A DNA stretch of 64,000 nt from Paenibacillus pedocola (GTDB lineage Bacteria > Bacillota > Bacilli > Paenibacillales > Paenibacillaceae). The stretch spans positions 2,728,001 through 2,792,000 of the forward strand of contig NZ_CP134223.1 of assembly GCF_031599675.1 (NCBI RefSeq). The letters run 5' to 3'. The first letter of the stretch is position 1. Every line of letters begins with the position of its first letter. Shown here one piece after another: positions 44,751 to 53,986 of this stretch. Both the position numbers and the translations under genes were made by a program. Below the pieces are notes generated by a model. It saw only the letters and a list, made by a program, of their open reading frames with translations. It was not told the DNA's origin and made no database searches.

Positions 44751-45178
44751 AAGTAACGATGCATGAGACAGATGTAGATGAAGCTGTATTAAAGTATGTG
44801 GTTATTGTTGCGAGACAGGGTGAGCAGTGGGTAATGGCAAAGCATCGGGAACGGTCGACATGGGAGTTTGCCGGCGGACATATTGAGCCGAATGAATCCC
44901 CGGATGAAGCTGCGGCCAGAGAGCTGTTCGAGGAGACTGGAGCGGAGGAATACACCTTATATCCAATTTGCATTTACTCGGTTGTCAGTGAAGGAGTCCC
45001 CGAGAGCTTCGGCAAACTCTATCTGGCAGCCGTTCATAAGTTCGGACAACTCCCGCAATATGAAATGGGGGAAATTAAGAGCTTTGCGGAAATACCTGAA
45101 GAAGTAACGTACCCGATGATCTACCCTTCGCTTATGGCCAAGGTGAAAGATTTCATGAGGCAGGATGAGCAGGTCTAA
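44747..45178 (+). CDS. Nudix hydrolase
   Basis: 143 aa. Nudix box GGHIEPNESPDEAAA-RELFEETGAEE. GTG start at 44747 overlaps the cupin stop; an ATG at 44759 is an alternative. Probable sanitizing or signalling hydrolase for a nucleotide-type substrate; not further specified. Confidence 0.88.
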   Translation: MKVTMHETDVDEAVLKYVVIVARQGEQWVMAKHRERSTWEFAGGHIEPNESPDEAAARELFEETGAEEYTLYPICIYSVVSEGVPESFGKLYLAAVHKFGQLPQYEMGEIKSFAEIPEEVTYPMIYPSLMAKVKDFMRQDEQV

Positions 45179-45235
45179 CTAGCTGTATAAGGCAAGGCTT
45201 AATGAATAATTAATTATTGATTTGGAGGTGCCGTC

Positions 45236-45718
45236 ATGGCAATGCCCGTTCATATTGTAGCGGTCGGGGGAATTGTTGAAAATGAGCAAGGTGAGATTCT
45301 TTTAGTCAAAACCTTTCATGGAGGCTGGGTGTTTCCCGGCGGGCAGGTGGAATCGGGGGAGAATCTGCTGGATGCGCTGGTAAGGGAAATCCGGGAAGAG
45401 AGCGGAATCGAGACGGAAGTCTCCCATTTAATTGGCGTCTATTCCAATACAGGAATGTACAAATGGCATGATGGTGTAACAGATGTGCCTACCAAAGTGA
45501 TGCTAGATTATGTATGCAGACCGGTGGGTGGTACATTAGCGGTTTCTGAGGAGACGTCGGAGAGCTGCTGGACCGCAAAAGAGAACGTGCTGAATATGAT
45601 CACGAGCGCTGCGATCCGGACGCGTTATCAGGCTTATCTGGATTTTAAGGGTCAAGTAGCTTACATGGCCTATGAGACCAGACCTGAATTTACAGTGAGT
45701 GTGACGAGACATATTTAG
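45236..45718 (+). CDS. Nudix hydrolase
   Basis: 160 aa. Nudix box GGQVESGENLLDALV-REIREESGIETEVS. Own RBS TTTGGAGGTG. Next to another Nudix gene, but the two are not close copies. Overlaps the convergent membrane protein gene by 29 bp. Confidence 0.88.
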   Translation: MAMPVHIVAVGGIVENEQGEILLVKTFHGGWVFPGGQVESGENLLDALVREIREESGIETEVSHLIGVYSNTGMYKWHDGVTDVPTKVMLDYVCRPVGGTLAVSEETSESCWTAKENVLNMITSAAIRTRYQAYLDFKGQVAYMAYETRPEFTVSVTRHI

Positions 45719-46010
45719 ATTTTATCCAATCGAGAATAAGCCCTGCAGCCAAAAAAGTTGCAAAGTGAAAGAGGTAGGCGGGAAACCTTAGCGCAATCAG
45801 CGCACTGCTGCCGGACCATTTGATGCTGTGTACACTGGTCATCCAGCTGCTGAAGGGCTCAGTGAGCACAAGCGAATCAACCAGCGGATTGCCCCGGACC
45901 AGCAGGATATTTGCAAAGCCGCTTCCTAAGTAGTCGCTGTAACAAAGAGCAATGCTGAGGATAGACAGCCAGAAAGTGTATTTTCGTATTAACAAAAGAA
46001 CCCACCCCAC
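45690..46010 (-). CDS. Hypothetical membrane protein
   Basis: 106 aa, two probable membrane helices (residues 2-25 and 80-95). GTG start at 46010; weak ribosome site. No family recognised. Overlaps the convergent Nudix gene. Confidence 0.45.
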   Translation of the reverse strand: MGWVLLLIRKYTFWLSILSIALCYSDYLGSGFANILLVRGNPLVDSLVLTEPFSSWMTSVHSIKWSGSSALIALRFPAYLFHFATFLAAGLILDWIKSKYVSSHSL

Positions 46011-46047
46011 TTCATGACAGTTGAATACAAAAAATTAACTTTGCTCG

Positions 46048-46530
46048 TCAGTATTGCTGCTGAATGAACTCGTAATCATAATAAAATTGTTCCACAGCTT
46101 GCGCTCCCAAATCGTTGTAGATGATCAGTGCTTTATCTGGCAAGTTCCAGGAATACCCTTGAAAATTGGCATCGTTTCTAGAAGTGCCTTCACCATAAAT
46201 ATTGGAGTATTGTTGTGTCAGCTTGTCAGCGAGCAAAGTTCTGGCATTATCATCTTCTATATAATAGATATAGCCGGCTATGCTTAATCTGGAATTGCTC
46301 TTTTGCGGGAATAAATAATAAACATATGCGCTGTCAGATTCCGGTGACAGGTAAGGGTACTGCAAAATCTTCACTGCACCATCGGCCAGAGTTTCAAACG
46401 GCAGTTGCTCACTATCCCTGACCTCAGCAATGCTCATACCTACGTATGCACTGCGAAACAAAGGCTCTTGTTTGGGAGAAGAAGAGGCAGTCAGACACAG
46501 GAGGGTGAATAGAATAAGGGATTTTCTCAT
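46048..46530 (-). CDS. Hypothetical secreted or lipoprotein-like protein
   Basis: 160 aa. Start placed at 46530 (MRKSLILFTLLCLTASSSP), which has AGAGGT upstream and gives a signal sequence; LLCLTASSS may be a degenerate lipobox. The longer frame is rejected. Mature part repeats YLSPESDSAYVYYLFPQKS and ends IYNDLGAQAVEQFYYDYEF. Family not recognised. Confidence 0.65.
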   Translation of the reverse strand: MRKSLILFTLLCLTASSSPKQEPLFRSAYVGMSIAEVRDSEQLPFETLADGAVKILQYPYLSPESDSAYVYYLFPQKSNSRLSIAGYIYYIEDDNARTLLADKLTQQYSNIYGEGTSRNDANFQGYSWNLPDKALIIYNDLGAQAVEQFYYDYEFIQQQY

Positions 46531-46807
46531 AGGGTTACCTCTGAATAAGTTGGATGTTGCGGGACAATAAAGCTGATTATCATTAAATACCCGGCACATT
46601 AATATTAATCCTGTCCTCCAGCATATGGCAATCAGGAATAACCGCATTCTCAGTGAAATCCGGTTATTCATTTTAACCAGAAGCGCTCTTTCTTCTACTA
46701 TGTGCTCATTTGATCCTCCCAAAGAGCTTCTGCCGAGGAAGGTTGTTTAATAATCCCCGCAATCGTCAAAGCTGGAAACAGCAGATGATGATAGGAGGAA
46801 AAAGCAA

Positions 46808-47023
46808 ATGCGCAAATTCAAGTTACCGGTAACCGTTCTCTGTCTGGCGCTGCTCCTGGGATTAACCGGTTGTATGGCAGCTTATCAGGCTCCAGATGCT
46901 GTGGAAATACACCAAATGACGGACATGGGCGGCAAGCAGAGTAGTTTATATGGTCCGCTGTCACCCGTAATGCAGGATGTCTATGACCGTTCCATCTCCA
47001 CAGAAGTCTACTCGGCTGAATAA
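46808..47023 (+). CDS. Small lipoprotein
   Basis: 71 aa. Lipobox LGLTGC at residues 17-22 after a basic, hydrophobic leader. Short polar mature part with no recognised domain. RBS TAGGAGG seven bases upstream. Confidence 0.7.
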   Translation: MRKFKLPVTVLCLALLLGLTGCMAAYQAPDAVEIHQMTDMGGKQSSLYGPLSPVMQDVYDRSISTEVYSAE

Positions 47024-47137
47024 GCCCTGCTGCCCCCGCCGTGGCAGGAGCAAATGTACTTCCCTATACAGGTAATCAAAAATTCAGTATAATAGATCAA
47101 CTATTGTTTAGACATAGAGAGGGGACAAAGGGAGAAC

Positions 47138-47581
47138 ATGGCGGCGGAAATTGTACATGTGACTACAGATGAACTGCTTCAGATGGGACTGGATATCCGC
47201 AAAAAGGTATTTGTTGACGAGCAGAAGGTACCGGCGGAAGAAGAAATTGATGAATACGATGTGATCAGCGATCAGGCGCATCATATGCTGATTATCGATA
47301 ACGGCCTGCCGGTAGCCACCGGACGCCTGATTTATTATAAAACGGGAACTGCCAAGATGCAGCGGATTGCTGTGCATAAGGATTACCGGAGCAAGGGATA
47401 CGGACGTGTTCTGCTGATGGCACTGGAGGAGCGGGCCCGGGAGCTGGGTCTTGAGTTCTCCGTGCTCGATGCACAGTGCCACGCAGAGGACTTTTACAGT
47501 AAGCAGGGCTATGAGGTTATCTCTACGGAGCCGTTTTATGATGCCGGTATTTTACATGTAAGAATGCAGAAGAAGCTGTAA
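47138..47581 (+). CDS. GNAT acetyltransferase (YjcF-like)
   Basis: 147 aa. DIRKKVFVDEQKVPAEEEIDEYD and RIAVHKDYRSKGYGRVLLMALEE are the YjcF-type GNAT blocks; last block CHAEDFYSKQGYEV. Substrate unknown. Own RBS; free-standing. Confidence 0.88.
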   Translation: MAAEIVHVTTDELLQMGLDIRKKVFVDEQKVPAEEEIDEYDVISDQAHHMLIIDNGLPVATGRLIYYKTGTAKMQRIAVHKDYRSKGYGRVLLMALEERARELGLEFSVLDAQCHAEDFYSKQGYEVISTEPFYDAGILHVRMQKKL

Positions 47582-47668
47582 CGGGCACAGGTACATATTT
47601 TGTCGGTGCTGAGGGCAGGATAGGGGTGAGCCGTATGGCTAATCCAAGCGTGAAGGAATGAATCCCAA

Positions 47669-47905
47669 GTGATGAACAATGAACGCGAGCGGTTTATAGC
47701 CGCCCAAAGAAATGGTGACGGTGACCTGATGAAGTTTCAGACTTCCTCAGGACGGGTGCTGGATTACCAGCAGGCACTTCAGGAGGTTCAGGCCGGCAGT
47801 ATAGCGGGAGTGAACGTGTTCAAAGGAAGAGACGGGGAGATGTATATCCGCGGTGATGCAGACGGTGATCCAAGCAATAATCTGGATCAGCTGCCGCAGT
47901 TTTAA
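47669..47905 (+). CDS. DUF3892 protein
   Basis: 78 aa. DUF3892 pattern: VQAGSIAGVNVFKGRDGEMYIRG and NNLDQLPQF near the C-terminus. Start may be the first or second ATG. Function unknown. Confidence 0.75.
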   Translation: MMNNERERFIAAQRNGDGDLMKFQTSSGRVLDYQQALQEVQAGSIAGVNVFKGRDGEMYIRGDADGDPSNNLDQLPQF

Positions 47906-47913
47906 GTACGGCT

Positions 47914-47955
47914 GGACAAACGCTATTAAAGCGTACTTGTCCGGCCTTTTTTTTC
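47914..47955 (+). terminator. Terminator of the DUF3892 gene
   Basis: GGCTGGACAA / TTGTCCGGCC (one mismatch) with a long loop, followed by TTTTTTTT. Confidence 0.75.
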
Positions 47956-47982
47956 GTGTATTTCCAAAAAGTTTAGCAGATA

Positions 47983-48720
47983 TTACATCGCATAGATTAC
48001 ATGCTGCTCCAGAAAGGTCATCTCAGCAGTTTTTCCCTCGAACTCAGGCTTATGATCGCTATAATGCATCAGTCGGATCACCTTACGGACGTCTTCGGGC
48101 AGAGACAATAATTCACTAAGCGTTGTATGAACATCGCCGGGACCTTTAAGCTGGCAATCGTGGAAGATTTGGCGGATCCCCTGCTTACGGACCAGCTTCA
48201 GGAGCAGTTCAGGTTGAAAGATCATATCGGCACTATAAAAGATATCTCCGCCCAGCAGCAGAGAGTAGCTGTCTTTGCCGCGGATATGGGGTGTGCGGAG
48301 CAGCTCCAGTGTGAATTCGGTGGAGAGCTTATAAGGAGAGCCAGGTTTCAGCAGCCTGACCTCAAACGCGTCTTTTAGAGAACTTGGGTTCTGTGCTGGT
48401 GCGGGGCTGTTCTTTTGAAAACTCTCCCACAGCGGTTCAGCTAATGTATCGGCTACCAGCAAGATCATCTTTCTGCCGAATTTAGTTTTCATAAGCCTGG
48501 AAAGCTTAGGAAGACCACCGACATGATCATCATGGATATGGGTGATGAGGACGGCGTTTACATCCGCGAAGGATCTGCCCAGCTTCTCCATTGCCAGCAG
48601 AGCTGTCGTTCCACAGTCGATCAGAAGTGTGTAATCCCTGCTCAGAAGCAGCCCGTTATTATTATAGTAGTTTTTGGCAAAAGCATCGCCTGTACCAAGC
48701 ATTTGCAGATTTATGGACAT
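47983..48720 (-). CDS. MBL fold metallo-hydrolase
   Basis: 245 aa. HIHDDHVGGLP is the H-x-H-x-D-H metal motif; GDIFYSAD and HDCQ are later ligand blocks, and MHYSDHKPEF is the last. Closest to the ribonuclease-Z-like phosphodiesterase branch, but the RNase Z exosite is not seen. RBS GAGGAACGATACG. Confidence 0.85.
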   Translation of the reverse strand: MSINLQMLGTGDAFAKNYYNNNGLLLSRDYTLLIDCGTTALLAMEKLGRSFADVNAVLITHIHDDHVGGLPKLSRLMKTKFGRKMILLVADTLAEPLWESFQKNSPAPAQNPSSLKDAFEVRLLKPGSPYKLSTEFTLELLRTPHIRGKDSYSLLLGGDIFYSADMIFQPELLLKLVRKQGIRQIFHDCQLKGPGDVHTTLSELLSLPEDVRKVIRLMHYSDHKPEFEGKTAEMTFLEQHVIYAM

Positions 48721-48873
48721 CGTATCGTTCCTCCAATATTCAGTGCTGAGGCCTTAATTTAAATATAGTATCATTTTAAGCTTTGTATTGAAATTTTCGC
48801 CTTCATCCTGCGCAACTTGTGGCAATCTTAGTAGTATATATTAACAGCATGAATTATTTGGAGGGTCTCTATT

Positions 48874-49425
48874 ATGAGATGGAAAAAAATTGCTCTGTGC
48901 GTGGTTGTATTTTCCCTGATGGGAGGATCATTATTGTTCGCGGACGCTGTAAATCAAAAGCTTAGGGTATGGAGCAATGGAAAGGAAATGGCCGACGGAG
49001 GCTATTTGATTGACGGAAAAGCCTATATACCGGCTAGAGAAGCCGGAGGTGTCGTCAGCTGGGACGGTTCGGGCAAAGTAACGATCCTTAAGCCAAATGT
49101 GCAAATCGTGCTGTTTAATGGCGATAAGGTTTTTGGCAATGTAAATGTGGGCAAGCTCAAAATCAAGGTGTTGACCCAAGTGGACAGTCTTACCGACGAT
49201 ATTGCTGCAGTGAAGGTCGCCATTACCGATCCTTCCGGCAATGTGAAGGACATTCAGTCCCAGGAGCTTGGCGGTTCGAAGAAGGAGGATTTCTGGTTCC
49301 CGACTTCGGAGTTCACTTATGATTTCAAGGATGCCGGCAAATACCGGGTGGGCTTCTATATCAAGGCGTCCAAGGGCTCTGATTACGTACTTGTGTCGGA
49401 GAAGGTAATCACTGCGCTGGATTAA
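48874..49425 (+). CDS. Secreted copper-amine-oxidase-N-domain protein
   Basis: 183 aa. N-terminal signal peptide (residues 1-24). KLRVWSNGKEMADGGYLIDGKAYIPAREAG is the copper amine oxidase N-terminal (stalk) repeat. The rest is a beta-rich region of unknown role ending YRVGFYIKASKGSDYVL. Common as short S-layer or wall-associated proteins in Paenibacillus; role unknown. Confidence 0.75.
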   Translation: MRWKKIALCVVVFSLMGGSLLFADAVNQKLRVWSNGKEMADGGYLIDGKAYIPAREAGGVVSWDGSGKVTILKPNVQIVLFNGDKVFGNVNVGKLKIKVLTQVDSLTDDIAAVKVAITDPSGNVKDIQSQELGGSKKEDFWFPTSEFTYDFKDAGKYRVGFYIKASKGSDYVLVSEKVITALD

Positions 49426-49516
49426 GTATTTTGGGCGGCCTCCAAATTGACCTGAACTTATCATACGTGTTACGATACCAAATGTAGGATAATTCAATTT
49501 AAAGTGAGGTATTTCA

Positions 49517-49840
49517 ATGAGCGATCACAAACATGAGCATGGCCATGAACATGGTGAAGCATGCGGTTGCGGACATGATCACGACCATGAGCACGAGGAG
49601 TTTGTGCTGACCTTGACGAACGAGCAGGGCGAAGATGTAGAAATGGTGCTGGTGGAAACGTTCGACGTAGGCGAGAAATTGTACGCACTGCTGCTGGAAC
49701 GTGAAAACCCTGAAGCGGACGGCATCATTCTGCGTATGGAAGAAGAAGATGAAGAAATGGTTCTTTACAACATTGAAGATGAAGCTGAATGGAAAGCTGT
49801 TGAAGAAGCTTACAATGAGCTGCTTGCCCAGCAAGAATAG
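49517..49840 (+). CDS. DUF1292 protein with a His-rich N-terminus
   Basis: 107 aa. Residues 1-27 hold 11 His, with Cys in ACGCGHD: a probable metal-binding tail. Residues 28-107 are the DUF1292 domain: FVLTLTNEQGEDVEMVLVETF, KLYALLLERENPEADGIIL, and E-rich DEEMVLYNIEDEAEW. RBS AAAGTGAGG. The tail is not part of the standard family. Confidence 0.82.
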   Translation: MSDHKHEHGHEHGEACGCGHDHDHEHEEFVLTLTNEQGEDVEMVLVETFDVGEKLYALLLERENPEADGIILRMEEEDEEMVLYNIEDEAEWKAVEEAYNELLAQQE

Positions 49841-49895
49841 ATTTCAGTGTAGCTGAGAGGCTGCGGACCGGACAGGCAGCGGCGCTCTAATGCAC

Positions 49896-49926
49896 AAAAC
49901 CCGATACTGATCCAGTATCGGGTTTT
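49896..49926. terminator. Bidirectional terminator
   Basis: Perfect 14-bp stem AAAACCCGATACTG / CAGTATCGGGTTTT around ATC. Confidence 0.85.
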
Positions 49927-49960
49927 TGTATGGAAACATTTAATTGGGAGAAGCGGCCGA

Positions 49961-51436
49961 TCAGGAGATCGGCTCGGCTTCTACAATCACTTTAACGAAG
50001 TTGATGCTGCGGTCTTCAGGCCCTTTGACCGGCAGACCGATTTCTACATGGTCGATGATATAGTCGATGTTATCCTGGGTAATAACTTCACCGGGGAGCA
50101 AAATAGGAATCCCCGGCGGATAGACGTAGATAAACTCCGCTATGATATAGCCTGCAGACTCGCGGAACGGAACCACCTGAGTGTCTGCATAGAAGGCGTC
50201 CCGTGGGATTAGGGCAAGCTGCGGAATTTCCGGCACTTGCACCTTTAGCTCATAGATTTCACCCTTGCTGTAGTGGATCGCTGAGAGCACCCGCAGTGCG
50301 GAAATCAATTTATCTACGGATTCCTGGGTATCACCAGGGGTAATCAGGCAAAGAATGTTATACATGTCGCTCAGTTCAACTTCAATGTTGTACTTCTGGC
50401 GGAGCCAGTTCTCAGTCTCGTAACCGGTAATGCCAAGATGACGCACATGAATGTTGAGTTTCGTCGGATCCAGATTAAAGGTGGCTTCTGTACCGAGAAT
50501 TTCTTTACCAAAACTGTACAAGCCGTCAATGTTATTAATCGCCTCACGTGCGTAATTGGACAAAGCAATCGTCCGTGAAGCCATTTCGTGGCCGTTCAGT
50601 GCCAGATTGCGTCTGGAGGTATCCAGGGACGCCAGTAAAATATATGAAGTGGACGTTGTTGTGAGCATGCTGATGATCGTCTGTACCCGCTGCGGGTTGA
50701 CCAGGCCGGTTTTTGCATTCAGATTCAAAACCGAGCTTTGCGTCATGGAGCCGCCCAGCTTGTGTACACTGGTTGCTGCCATATCCGCTCCGGCCTGCAT
50801 GGCCGATACCGGCAGATCCTCATGAAAATGAATCAATACTCCATGTGCCTCATCCACCAGTACGGGAACCCCGTAGCTGTGGGCAAGATCCACAATCGAA
50901 CGCAGGTCGGCGACAACGCCAAAATACGTCGGATTGATTACTAGAACTCCTTTGGCGTCCGGATGACGCTTTAATGCCCGTTCCAGCGAGCTGGTGGTAA
51001 TGCCGTGGTCTATCCCAAGATTCTCATCCTGTACAGGTGAGACAAAAACAGGCTTGGCTCCGGAGAAAATTATCGCCGACATCACTGATTTGTGAATGTT
51101 GCGGGGGACAATTATTTTGTCTCCTTCCGAGCAGACAGAGAGGATCATAGTCATGATGGCATTGCTCGTGCCTTGTACGCTAAAATACGTATAGTCGGCG
51201 CCAAAGGCCTGCGCAGCCAGCTTCTGAGCTTCCAGTATCACGCCGGTAGGCTGATGGAGGTCATCGAGCGGTGCGATGTTGATCAAATCTATGGATAGCG
51301 CGTTATCGCCGATAAACTCACGGAATTCGGCATCGGTTCCTAGCCCCTTCTTATGCCCGGGAATATGAAATTGAACAGGGTTTCCGGCGGCATGCTTTTT
51401 AAGAGCGGTGAAGAGGGGAGTTTCGTGTTGATTCAT
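49961..51436 (-). CDS. speA: Orn/Lys/Arg decarboxylase family (SpeA type)
   Basis: 491 aa PLP enzyme, probably arginine decarboxylase of polyamine synthesis (Arg to agmatine). VDEAHG (D195) and SVHKLGGS with PLP lysine K226, plus FHIPGHKKG at the N-terminus and GEVITQDNIDYI at the C-terminus. Cytoplasmic. Single gene; an arginine or lysine preference cannot be read from sequence. Confidence 0.88.
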   Translation of the reverse strand: MNQHETPLFTALKKHAAGNPVQFHIPGHKKGLGTDAEFREFIGDNALSIDLINIAPLDDLHQPTGVILEAQKLAAQAFGADYTYFSVQGTSNAIMTMILSVCSEGDKIIVPRNIHKSVMSAIIFSGAKPVFVSPVQDENLGIDHGITTSSLERALKRHPDAKGVLVINPTYFGVVADLRSIVDLAHSYGVPVLVDEAHGVLIHFHEDLPVSAMQAGADMAATSVHKLGGSMTQSSVLNLNAKTGLVNPQRVQTIISMLTTTSTSYILLASLDTSRRNLALNGHEMASRTIALSNYAREAINNIDGLYSFGKEILGTEATFNLDPTKLNIHVRHLGITGYETENWLRQKYNIEVELSDMYNILCLITPGDTQESVDKLISALRVLSAIHYSKGEIYELKVQVPEIPQLALIPRDAFYADTQVVPFRESAGYIIAEFIYVYPPGIPILLPGEVITQDNIDYIIDHVEIGLPVKGPEDRSINFVKVIVEAEPIS

Positions 51437-51528
51437 TTAATGCTGTCACAACCTTTCGTCAAGATTTATTTTTTTACGACAAGCATCAGTATAACAAATC
51501 AATCACCATAATACTAGGATGTGATGTA

Positions 51529-52815
51529 ATGTCTGGCAAAGTAGCACAACGTATGCATATCAATCTGGCTTCGCCGTTCATCATGGAGATGTGGGGAATT
51601 ATCTTTCTGGTGGAATTTGTAAAAGGATCCCTGCTGGTCGCTTTGCTGCCGGTTTATATGGAGAACATTCTGGGTCTGTCAGTCACCGTTGTCGGTTTCG
51701 CTTTTGCCCTGCAGTATTTAGGTGATAATCTCTTCCGCAGCCCGTTCGGTTGGGTGATGGAGCGTATCGGGTACCGCTGGACCATGACCGGGGCTTTGGC
51801 GCTGATTCTGGTGGCTGTCGGTATGATTATATATGCTAAGGATGCCGTAACGTTGTCTGCAGCCTGTCTTATTCTGGGCATCGGTACTTCGCCCCTCTGG
51901 CCATGCACCATGACCGGCATCACCGAACTGGCAGGCTCCACCGAAAGCGGCAGCAGCGGGGCAGCGATGGGCGCGGTGGAGATGGCTTCGCTGGCCGGAA
52001 CGGGTATCGGACCGATTGTTGTTAATTTCATGATGGATCATGGAGGACAGAGCTACCGGTTCGTATTTTTTGTACTCATGGGCTGTGCCGCAGCGGTGGC
52101 TGCGATTGCCCTGCTGCTGCCTTCGAGAATTGGCGGGCAGGTGCCTCATGTGGTACGCGATATGCATGGTGATGCTCCGGAAGCAGTGCGCAGACCGCTA
52201 CAGCCCCTGCAGAGTCTGAAGCGTACGATGCATCAGGTAAGAACCTCGCTGAAGGTCAGCCGGCTGCTCTTCCCGGCTTTGTTCCTTCAGGCGTTTGCCA
52301 TCGGGCTCATGACTCCTGTGGTGACCCTGTTTACACGCGCTGAGCTGCATGTGACCCCGAACCAGTTCAGTCTGCTCTTAATTGCAGGTGGAGGAATCAC
52401 GGTACTGGCGCTTATTCCAGCAGGAAAGCTGGTAGACAGGATCGGAACAACACTCTTTTTGAATATCGGCTTCCTGCTGGCGGCCTGCTCGCTGGCATTC
52501 TTCTCCCAGGTGCGCTGGCTGCCGCTGGCCTTCGTGGCTGTGGCGCTTGTCGGAATCAGTTATGCGCTTATTCTGCCCGCCTGGAATGCTTTTATAGCTA
52601 AGCAGGTGCCAAAAGGTGAGCGGGGCACCGTATGGGGCTTGTTCCTGACCCTGCAGGGCTCCGGGATGGTAGCCGGGCCTGTGCTGTCTGGCAAGCTGTG
52701 GGATTCGGTCAGCCATAGTGCGCCTTTTCTGGCGAGTGCAGCGGTGATGGTATTGCTGTTCGGCCTTCATCTGCTGATCGTCCACCGGACCAGGCTGAAG
52801 CATAATCCAAGCTGA
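51529..52815 (+). CDS. MFS transporter
   Basis: 428 aa, 12 membrane helices, major facilitator superfamily; LGDNLFRSPFGWVMERIGYRWTM is the loop 2-3 motif, and PLQPLQSLKRTMHQVRTSLK is the central cytosolic loop. Substrate unknown; drug-efflux-like by appearance. Divergent from speA. Confidence 0.88.
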   Translation: MSGKVAQRMHINLASPFIMEMWGIIFLVEFVKGSLLVALLPVYMENILGLSVTVVGFAFALQYLGDNLFRSPFGWVMERIGYRWTMTGALALILVAVGMIIYAKDAVTLSAACLILGIGTSPLWPCTMTGITELAGSTESGSSGAAMGAVEMASLAGTGIGPIVVNFMMDHGGQSYRFVFFVLMGCAAAVAAIALLLPSRIGGQVPHVVRDMHGDAPEAVRRPLQPLQSLKRTMHQVRTSLKVSRLLFPALFLQAFAIGLMTPVVTLFTRAELHVTPNQFSLLLIAGGGITVLALIPAGKLVDRIGTTLFLNIGFLLAACSLAFFSQVRWLPLAFVAVALVGISYALILPAWNAFIAKQVPKGERGTVWGLFLTLQGSGMVAGPVLSGKLWDSVSHSAPFLASAAVMVLLFGLHLLIVHRTRLKHNPS

Positions 52816-53128
52816 ATACTGTCGGTCAGCCTCATTAACAAGCCGCAAGCCAGGGAACACTGTTGTTCCTGTACTTGCGGCTTTATTTTATCGTAAGGGG
52901 CTGAATTAATAGGGGCATAAGTAAAATGAGCGGACACCGTTTGGAAATGACAGGAAACGGGTAAAAATAGTCAATAAACCAAGTTACCGCTACATAATAT
53001 GAAGTATAAAATAAGTGTAAGACGAATGCATAGCTATTGACAGGTAAAGTGGAGGTCCGGCAGTCAGTTTTACTCTATGTATACAGATCAGCTGTATTGT
53101 ATTAACAAAGCTGTTAGGGGGGAGTGCC
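52816..53128. other. Intergenic region
   Basis: 313 bp. Holds the terminator of the MFS gene (AAGCCGCAAG / CTTGCGGCTT, 52840-52883) and an upstream region of the next gene; no other feature seen. Confidence 0.5.
52840..52890 (+). terminator. Terminator of the MFS gene
   Basis: AAGCCGCAAG (52840-52849) / CTTGCGGCTT (52874-52883), followed by TATTTTA. Confidence 0.75.
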
Positions 53129-53725
53129 GTGAACAAAAATGATGAAGTGGAGTACTGTAATCTGGAGCTGCGCTTTGACAGACAGCATATTCAGGAGCTG
53201 ATCAAGGATTTGATCAAAGAAGGCTATTCCCTTTACTGGAGTGAGAATGAAAGTGTTTTTTTGATTTCGGTGCGCACCGGACGCAAGCTGGTGAAGCTTC
53301 GCTTCCAGCAGATCAAGGATGGCTATAAGCTGGTAGGCGATTATATGATCCGTGATGCGCGCCTGTCCGAGTGGATGGAGAAGCTGATTGGCGATATGAG
53401 AGGACACGCGGTAGTGAAACGGTTCCGTGACCGCCAGATCATTATTGAGAATATTTTATTTGGTGAAGTGATCCGGCTGGTGGAGATTTCCGGCTATCAG
53501 CAGCGTGTGCTGTACCAGAAGGGCCCGCTGCTATCGGATCAGGAGCTGACGAAGCTATTCTACTCCGGCGAGGGGGAGGAACGGATCCAGCAGCGCAGAG
53601 TGGAAGTGGATGAGGAGCTGGACCGCATGAGCGAAGCGCTGCGAAGCAAGGACCCCGCGCTGGTAGAGGCTAGCAAGGCGAAACTGGCTAAACTGGCCCG
53701 TGAATTAAACATGCTTGAATGGTAA
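53129..53725 (+). CDS. Hypothetical protein
   Basis: 198 aa, GTG start after TAGGGGGGAG. Residues 1-90 form a mixed alpha/beta core (FLISVRTGRKLVKLRFQQIKDGYKLVGDY). C-terminal third is a basic-acidic coiled coil (EERIQQRRVEVDEELDRMSE). No recognised family. Conserved position before gnd is common in Paenibacillus, from memory. Confidence 0.65.
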   Translation: MNKNDEVEYCNLELRFDRQHIQELIKDLIKEGYSLYWSENESVFLISVRTGRKLVKLRFQQIKDGYKLVGDYMIRDARLSEWMEKLIGDMRGHAVVKRFRDRQIIIENILFGEVIRLVEISGYQQRVLYQKGPLLSDQELTKLFYSGEGEERIQQRRVEVDEELDRMSEALRSKDPALVEASKAKLAKLARELNMLEW

Positions 53726-53743
53726 GGACAATCAGCATTGATA

Positions 53744-53780
53744 CCAGGGTATCCCGCAGGCCGGGGTGCCCTGATTTTTG
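53744..53780 (+). terminator. Terminator before gnd
   Basis: CAGGGTATCCC / GGGGTGCCCTG around GCAGGCC, followed by ATTTTTG. Confidence 0.65.
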
Positions 53781-53986
53781 ATGAGTGATGGTCAGGGGTT
53801 CACTTCTGGCGGCAAAAACGGTAAAATAGTCATTGTGAGCAATTTCCTGATTGAAAAGGATTTTGTCAATGAAATTGATCTCTCTTTCGCAGGCGGAACT
53901 TTGCTGTATCTGACAAAGGGTGGTATTCTTAATACTGCGAGAAATGGATTTCACAAAAATACAGGGTGCAAAGGGTGGAGGACCAG

